This document shows positions 35,935 to 39,030 of a stretch of DNA of 39,030 nt, in pieces. Under the pieces are notes generated by a model. The model saw only the letters and a list, made by a program, of their open reading frames with translations. It was not told the origin of the DNA and made no database searches. The position numbers were made by a program, and so were the translations under genes. The stretch comes from JBFWUM01 sp050247255 (GTDB lineage Bacteria; Acidobacteriota; Vicinamibacteria; Vicinamibacterales; UBA2999): the NCBI GenBank assembly GCA_050247255.1, contig JBFWUM010000042.1, forward strand, positions 1-39,030, given 5' to 3'. Positions within the stretch are counted from its first letter, which is position 1; the number at the start of each line of letters is the position of its first letter.

Positions 35935-36089
35935 ACGGATCCCAGACTTCGCGCGTGGCTTCCGGCTTCAGCCGGAAGGCCGTGTCTTACATGTCCCACG
36001 ACGGCTGCCCGGGCGGGCCGCCCTTCGTGGCTTTTCAGGACGCTGGGATCGCCTGAAAACCGGGAAGGATCAACGACTTCGGGGGAAAA
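35935..36089 (-). promoter_or_regulatory. Structured 5' region of RNase J (candidate leader)
   Basis: Between ksgA and the RNase J start lie several inverted repeats: a REP-like hairpin (35959-35978), a nested structure with stems 35996-36001/36025-36030 and a GC-rich repeat at 36011-36023, and TTTTCAGG/CCTGAAAA at 36032-36039/36052-36059. A minus-strand TATAGT (36094-36089) overlaps the ksgA stop and might be a -10 box, without a clear -35. None has a T run, so no intrinsic terminator is called. Confidence 0.4.
35959..35978. repeat. REP-like hairpin upstream of RNase J
   Basis: Perfect 8-bp stem CTTCCGGC / GCCGGAAG with loop TTCA, of the same family as the other elements in this window. Confidence 0.8.
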
Positions 36090-36890
36090 CTATAGCACAG
36101 CTCGCGAAAGCCGGGCGAACTCTTCGACGGTGAGCGTTTCGGGTCGCCGGCCAGCAGCAAGTCCTGCCTGGTCAATCATTTCCGCGGCGTCAGCCCCCAA
36201 AGTGTGGGCCACCGGCTTGAGGGCATTCGCCAGAGTCTTCCGGCGCTGCAGGAACACCCCCCGGACGATGCGTTCGAAGGTGGCCCGGTTTCCCGGATCG
36301 GCGGACGGCGGATGGAAGCGAAGGCGGACGACGGCGGAGGTCACCTTCGGCGGCGGCCGGAACGCGCCGGGCGGCAGCGTGAGCACCCGCTCGACGTCGG
36401 CGAGCAGGGCTACCTGCACCGCCAGCACCCCGTAGTCGCCAGCCCCCGGAGTCGCCACCAGCCGATCCGCCACTTCCTTCTGCAGCATCAGCGTCGCGTC
36501 CGCGAACCGCCGCCCATCGTCCGCGGCATGCAGCAGCTTGAAGAGAATCGGCGACGACACGTTGTAGGGGAGGTTGCCGACCACGCGCACCGGCTTCGCC
36601 TCGTCGCGCAGCAGGTCATCGAGGTCGGCCTCGAGGAAGTCGCCTTCGACGATGCGCGCGTGCCCGGTCAGGTCGGCTGCGAGCCGCTGCGCGAGGTCAC
36701 GATCGATCTCCACCGCAATCAGCCGGCGCACCAGCGGCGCCAGCGGCCGGGTGAGCGCGCCGCGGCCAGGGCCGATCTCCAGGAAGGTGTCGTCAGGCGA
36801 GGCGTGCAGCGAGGCGATCAGCCTGGCGACCCAGGCCGGTTCCAGGAAGTGCTGCCCGAAGCGCTTCCGGGCGCGCGGGAACTCAGTCAT
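36090..36890 (-). CDS. ksgA: 16S rRNA (adenine1518/1519-N6) dimethyltransferase
   Basis: 266 aa, standard length. KRFGQHFL (9-16), SAM motif LEIGPGRGALT (37-47), VEIDRDL (60-66) and the catalytic NLPYN (106-110) identify KsgA/Dim1. It dimethylates two adjacent adenines near the 3' end of 16S rRNA in late small-subunit assembly. The start ATG overlaps the end of the metallopeptidase gene by 8 bp, so the two are likely cotranscribed. Confidence 0.95.
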   Translation of the reverse strand: MTEFPRARKRFGQHFLEPAWVARLIASLHASPDDTFLEIGPGRGALTRPLAPLVRRLIAVEIDRDLAQRLAADLTGHARIVEGDFLEADLDDLLRDEAKPVRVVGNLPYNVSSPILFKLLHAADDGRRFADATLMLQKEVADRLVATPGAGDYGVLAVQVALLADVERVLTLPPGAFRPPPKVTSAVVRLRFHPPSADPGNRATFERIVRGVFLQRRKTLANALKPVAHTLGADAAEMIDQAGLAAGRRPETLTVEEFARLSRAVL

Positions 36891-37296
36891 CGTCTTCGTC
36901 GGCGCCCAGCGTCTCGCCGGCCCAGTAGCGCTCTTCGATCTCCTCGATCTCCTCTTCGCTCAGGCCGAAGTAGTGGCCGACCTCGTGAATGAGCGTGGCG
37001 CCGACCTGGGCCCGCAGTTCGTCCGGGTCGTCGCCGAAGTCTTCTTCCAGCGGTGCCTGGTAGATGCTGATCGTGTCGGGCAGATCGTTGCCGTGCGCCC
37101 ACTGGCGCTCGGTGAGCGGGGTGCCGTGATACAGGCCGTAGAGCGAGTCGGGTGGCTCGATCTCCATGTCGGCGAGCAGCTCCGCCGACGGCTCGTCCTC
37201 CACGACCACCGCCAGGTTCTTCATCTCGCGGCGGAACCGCCGCGGGATGAGGGTCATCGCCTCAACGACGAGGCGTTCGAACTCGTCGCGGTTCAT
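36883..37296 (-). CDS. Small zincin-type metallopeptidase family protein
   Basis: 137 aa. The motif HEVGHYFGLSEEEI (104-117) gives an HExxH zinc site (H104, E105, H108) and matches the short bacterial Zincin_1 family (PF06262-like), which is conserved but poorly characterised. The central SLYGLYHGTPL and DTISIYQAPL segments are also typical. The C-terminus is very acidic (ETLGADEDDD). It overlaps nth by 35 bp and ksgA by 8 bp. Confidence 0.88.
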   Translation of the reverse strand: MNRDEFERLVVEAMTLIPRRFRREMKNLAVVVEDEPSAELLADMEIEPPDSLYGLYHGTPLTERQWAHGNDLPDTISIYQAPLEEDFGDDPDELRAQVGATLIHEVGHYFGLSEEEIEEIEERYWAGETLGADEDDD

Positions 37297-37927
37297 TCTT
37301 CATCGCTCGATAGAAATCACAGTCGTCGCGCACCGAGCAGCGATCGCACAGCGGCTTTGGCTTGCAGACGCGGCGGCCGTGGAGGATCAGCACGTCGGAC
37401 GTCAGCGTCCACCTGTCCTGTGGCATCGCCGCGCACAGCTGCTGCTCGACCTTCTCAGGATCGTTGCCTGAGGCAATCCCAATGCGGTTGGCGACGCGGA
37501 GCACGTGGCGGTCGACCGGCAGCCCCGGCACGCCAAGCGCGTGCCCGAGCACCACGTTGGCCGTCTTGCGCCCGACACCGGGGAGCGTCGTGAGCGCGTC
37601 CATGTCGGGCGGCACCTCGCCGCCATGCTCGGCGACCAGCTGCTGCGACATGCCGATGAGCGCCTTCGCCTTCTGCCGGAAGAAGCCGGTGGACACGATC
37701 TGCGGCTCGAGCTCCTCGGCGGTCGCCTTCGCCATCGCCTTCGCGTTCGGATACCGCTTGAACAGGGCCGGCGTCACCATGTTCACGCGGGCGTCGGTCG
37801 ACTGCGCCGACAGGACGGTCGCTGCCAGCAGCTCGAACGGCGTCTTGTAGGCCAGCTCCGTATCCGCGTTGGGATGCTGCCGCTCGAGCGTGGCCACAAT
37901 CCGCCGAGTCACCGCCGCCGTCTTCAT
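37262..37927 (-). CDS. nth: Endonuclease III
   Basis: 221 aa DNA glycosylase/AP lyase for oxidised pyrimidines. The helix-hairpin-helix LPGVGRKTA carries the catalytic K121, and VDRHV carries D139. Four Cys for a [4Fe-4S] cluster follow: C188, C194, C197 and C203. The first spacing is five residues rather than the six of E. coli Nth. The gene starts at the edge of a heptamer array that fills the gap to the upstream gene and overlaps the metallopeptidase gene downstream. Confidence 0.95.
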   Translation of the reverse strand: MKTAAVTRRIVATLERQHPNADTELAYKTPFELLAATVLSAQSTDARVNMVTPALFKRYPNAKAMAKATAEELEPQIVSTGFFRQKAKALIGMSQQLVAEHGGEVPPDMDALTTLPGVGRKTANVVLGHALGVPGLPVDRHVLRVANRIGIASGNDPEKVEQQLCAAMPQDRWTLTSDVLILHGRRVCKPKPLCDRCSVRDDCDFYRAMKNEPRRVRTPRR

Positions 37928-37956
37928 TTTGAATTCTGCATTTTGAATCTTGAATT
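37926..37956. repeat. Heptamer tandem array between nth and the DUF3467 gene
   Basis: Units ATTTTGA, ATTCTGC, ATTTTGA, ATCTTGA and a partial ATT run without interruption. The array overlaps the nth start codon (37925-37927) at one end and the DUF3467 stop codon (37955-37957) at the other, so it makes up the whole intergenic space. Confidence 0.8.
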
Positions 37957-38278
37957 AATGAACCGGCCCCTTGGACCACCCGACATTCGAATACGACTCG
38001 CCGAAGACGCGCATGTGCTCCTGCAGCGCCTGGATGAGCGTCGGCAGGAACTGGACCGGCACCACCACACGCGCGCGCACCGGCGCCTTGATCGTGTGGT
38101 TGCTCTCGGCCTGCTGGATCTCCTGCTCGGAGAGCGGCAGCACCTCGCAGAAGGTGAGCGTGAAGTCGAACGGGGTGTGGGCGATGGAGCAGAAGTTGGC
38201 GTAGGTGCGCGGCTCGCCGGGCTGCTCGTCGGGGACGATGGTGAAGTTGATCTGCTTCTTCTCGGGTTGGTCGGACAT
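37955..38278 (-). CDS. DUF3467 family protein
   Basis: 107 aa. The segments TYANFCSIAHTPFDFTLTF (25-43) and ARVVVPVQFLPTLIQAL (69-85) match the widespread DUF3467 family of small acidic-to-neutral proteins with no known function. It lies between lexA and nth, and both gaps consist of heptamer arrays. Its start ATG lies two bases from the larger array. Confidence 0.8.
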   Translation of the reverse strand: MSDQPEKKQINFTIVPDEQPGEPRTYANFCSIAHTPFDFTLTFCEVLPLSEQEIQQAESNHTIKAPVRARVVVPVQFLPTLIQALQEHMRVFGESYSNVGWSKGPVH

Positions 38279-38280
38279 AG

Positions 38281-38364
38281 GTCAAAGGTTAAGAGTCAAA
38301 GGGCAAGGGTAACAACCTTTAACCTTTAACCCTTAACCTTTGACCTTTGACCTTTGACCTTCAA
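38281..38364. repeat. Twelve-unit heptamer array with internal inversion
   Basis: Twelve contiguous 7-mers fill the gap between the DUF3467 start and the lexA stop codon. The left four are of GTCAAAG type, a transition unit GTAACAA follows, and the right seven are of CCTTTAA/CCTTTGA type. Left and right units are near reverse complements, so the array can fold into a long hairpin. The last unit, CCTTCAA, contains the lexA stop (TGA on the minus strand). Confidence 0.9.
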
Positions 38365-38966
38365 TACTTCCGCATCACCCCGACGACCACCCCCTGGACC
38401 TGCACCTGGTCGGCATCCACCATGATCGGCTGCATGGCCGGGTTGGCCGGCTGCAGCCGCACCTGGCCGTTCTCGCGGTAGAACTTCTTCAGCGTGACGT
38501 CGAGTCCGCCGACGAGGGCGATGACCATCTCGCCGTTGTCCACCGACTTGCGATCTTCGACGATGACGAAGTCGCCGTCGCGGATCTGCTCGTCGATCAT
38601 CGAGTCGCCCTTGACCCGCAGCACGTAGCTGTCGCGCTTGCCGGCGAGCGTTTCGGGGACGGCGATCGTTTCGTTGCCGGCGACCGCCTCGATCGGGTGC
38701 CCGGCGGCCACGAAGCCGAGCAGCGGCAGCTCGACGGCCCGTCCGCCGGCGCGCGTCGGCACCAGTTCCACCGACCGGCTCCGGTTCCAGGCACGGCGAA
38801 TGAACCCCTTGTCCTGGAGATTGGTCAGGTGCTTGTGCACCGTGGCCAGCGACGAGAGGTTGAAGCGGCGGCCGATTTCCTCGAGGCTCGGGGCATACCC
38901 GTGCTGCTCGATGAACTCGTTCAGGTAGTCCAGGATTTCGCGCTGACGTTTCGTAAGCGGTAGCAC
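38361..38966 (-). CDS. lexA: LexA repressor
   Basis: 201 aa, SOS-response repressor and self-cleaving serine protease. The N-terminal winged helix (2-68) includes LTKRQREILDYL and SLATVHKHLTNL. The autocleavage bond is A88-G89 in VAAGHP, the nucleophile S122 in GDSMID and the base K160 in DVTLKKF, each four or fewer residues from the E. coli positions. GTG 38966 is chosen because AGGAGGAGG lies seven bases upstream and the length then equals the family norm; the longer frame to 39023 would include the promoter. It probably represses itself. Confidence 0.95.
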   Translation of the reverse strand: MLPLTKRQREILDYLNEFIEQHGYAPSLEEIGRRFNLSSLATVHKHLTNLQDKGFIRRAWNRSRSVELVPTRAGGRAVELPLLGFVAAGHPIEAVAGNETIAVPETLAGKRDSYVLRVKGDSMIDEQIRDGDFVIVEDRKSVDNGEMVIALVGGLDVTLKKFYRENGQVRLQPANPAMQPIMVDADQVQVQGVVVGVMRKY

Positions 38967-38989
38967 AGCGGCACCTCCTCCTGAGGTGG

Positions 38990-39017
38990 GCGAAACTATA
39001 TGCGAATGGAAGGCGAA
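38990..39017 (-). promoter_or_regulatory. Candidate LexA operator: three TTCGC direct repeats
   Basis: On the minus strand TTCGC occurs at 39017-39013, 39006-39002 and 38994-38990, with periods of 11 and 12 bases, across the -10 box of lexA. The spacing resembles the direct-repeat LexA boxes of Alphaproteobacteria (GTTC-N7-GTTC, period 11) more than the palindromes of E. coli or Bacillus. TTCGC is a common word in GC-rich DNA, so this is only a candidate. Confidence 0.4.
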
Positions 39018-39023
39018 GATCAA
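38995..39023 (-). promoter_or_regulatory. Predicted lexA promoter
   Basis: On the minus strand TTGATC (39023-39018) and TATAGT (39000-38995) are separated by 17 bp. Transcription would begin near 38988, about 22 nt before the GTG start at 38966 and just upstream of the AGGAGGAGG ribosome binding site. Confidence 0.6.
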
Positions 39024-39030
39024 GGAGTGC

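Noticed and set aside
36032..36059. TTTTCAGG/CCTGAAAA hairpin as an intrinsic terminator after ksgA
   Set aside because: The stem is 8 bp with no T run after it on either strand, so it is listed only as part of the RNase J leader.
38281..38364. CRISPR-like array between lexA and the DUF3467 gene
   Set aside because: Units are 7 bp, contiguous and without spacers, and no cas genes are present.

Overview
The window is a GC-rich, gene-dense bacterial chromosome segment and looks like part of a metagenome or draft assembly, because it contains a 100-base N gap flanked by an unmerged 127-bp contig overlap. Gene content and style suggest a member of the Acidobacteriota, possibly Vicinamibacteria-like: a fused AroDE, a CadC-type winged-helix/TM/PD40-propeller regulator, many GTG starts, short stem-loop repeats and short-period tandem arrays. 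That placement is an inference from style; there is no rRNA gene to confirm it.

Bases 1-323 hold the 3' end of an IS5-like transposase and a likely IS terminal repeat. Directly after it comes the most striking element: a predicted promoter (335-364), a 31-codon leader ORF (387-482) with six Phe, three consecutive Trp and two Tyr codons, and a strong intrinsic terminator (514-554). The 5' arm of that terminator can instead pair with 457-467, just after the Trp/Tyr/Phe codons. This has the layout of a transcription attenuator that reads all three aromatic amino acids. It precedes a tightly packed operon, aroDE-trpE-trpG-trpD-trpC-trpF-trpB-trpA-aroQ-aroF-tyrA (568-10756), covering entry into the shikimate pathway, the whole Trp branch, chorismate mutase and the Tyr branch.

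Bases 10795-18438 form a second plus-strand operon: an exported metallo-beta-lactamase-fold protein, a class V (glyoxylate-type) aminotransferase, an LctP-family glycolate/lactate permease and glcDEF. A convergent larA-type lactate racemase (18341-19603) overlaps its end. Together they suggest uptake and oxidation of 2-hydroxyacids (glycolate and/or lactate), with transamination of the glyoxylate formed.

Bases 19625-30146 are mixed: a methyltransferase, an acetyl/acetoacetyl-CoA synthetase-like enzyme, a bactofilin-like membrane protein, a glycosyltransferase with two small partners, leucyl aminopeptidase, a small membrane protein, a tandem retropepsin-like protease, and the winged-helix/PD40 regulator broken by the assembly gap and a one-base frameshift.

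Bases 30155-38966, all minus strand, form a housekeeping run read from right to left: lexA, a DUF3467 protein, nth, a zincin-type metallopeptidase, ksgA, RNase J, ftsK/spoIIIE and an AMIN-domain N-acetylmuramoyl-L-alanine amidase. It links SOS control, DNA repair, rRNA/mRNA maturation, chromosome segregation and cell separation.

Two repeat classes run through the window. One is a family of short hairpins with a TTCA-like loop, some in frame inside genes. The other is a set of 7-, 8- or 9-bp tandem arrays sitting at gene junctions or in protein linkers.
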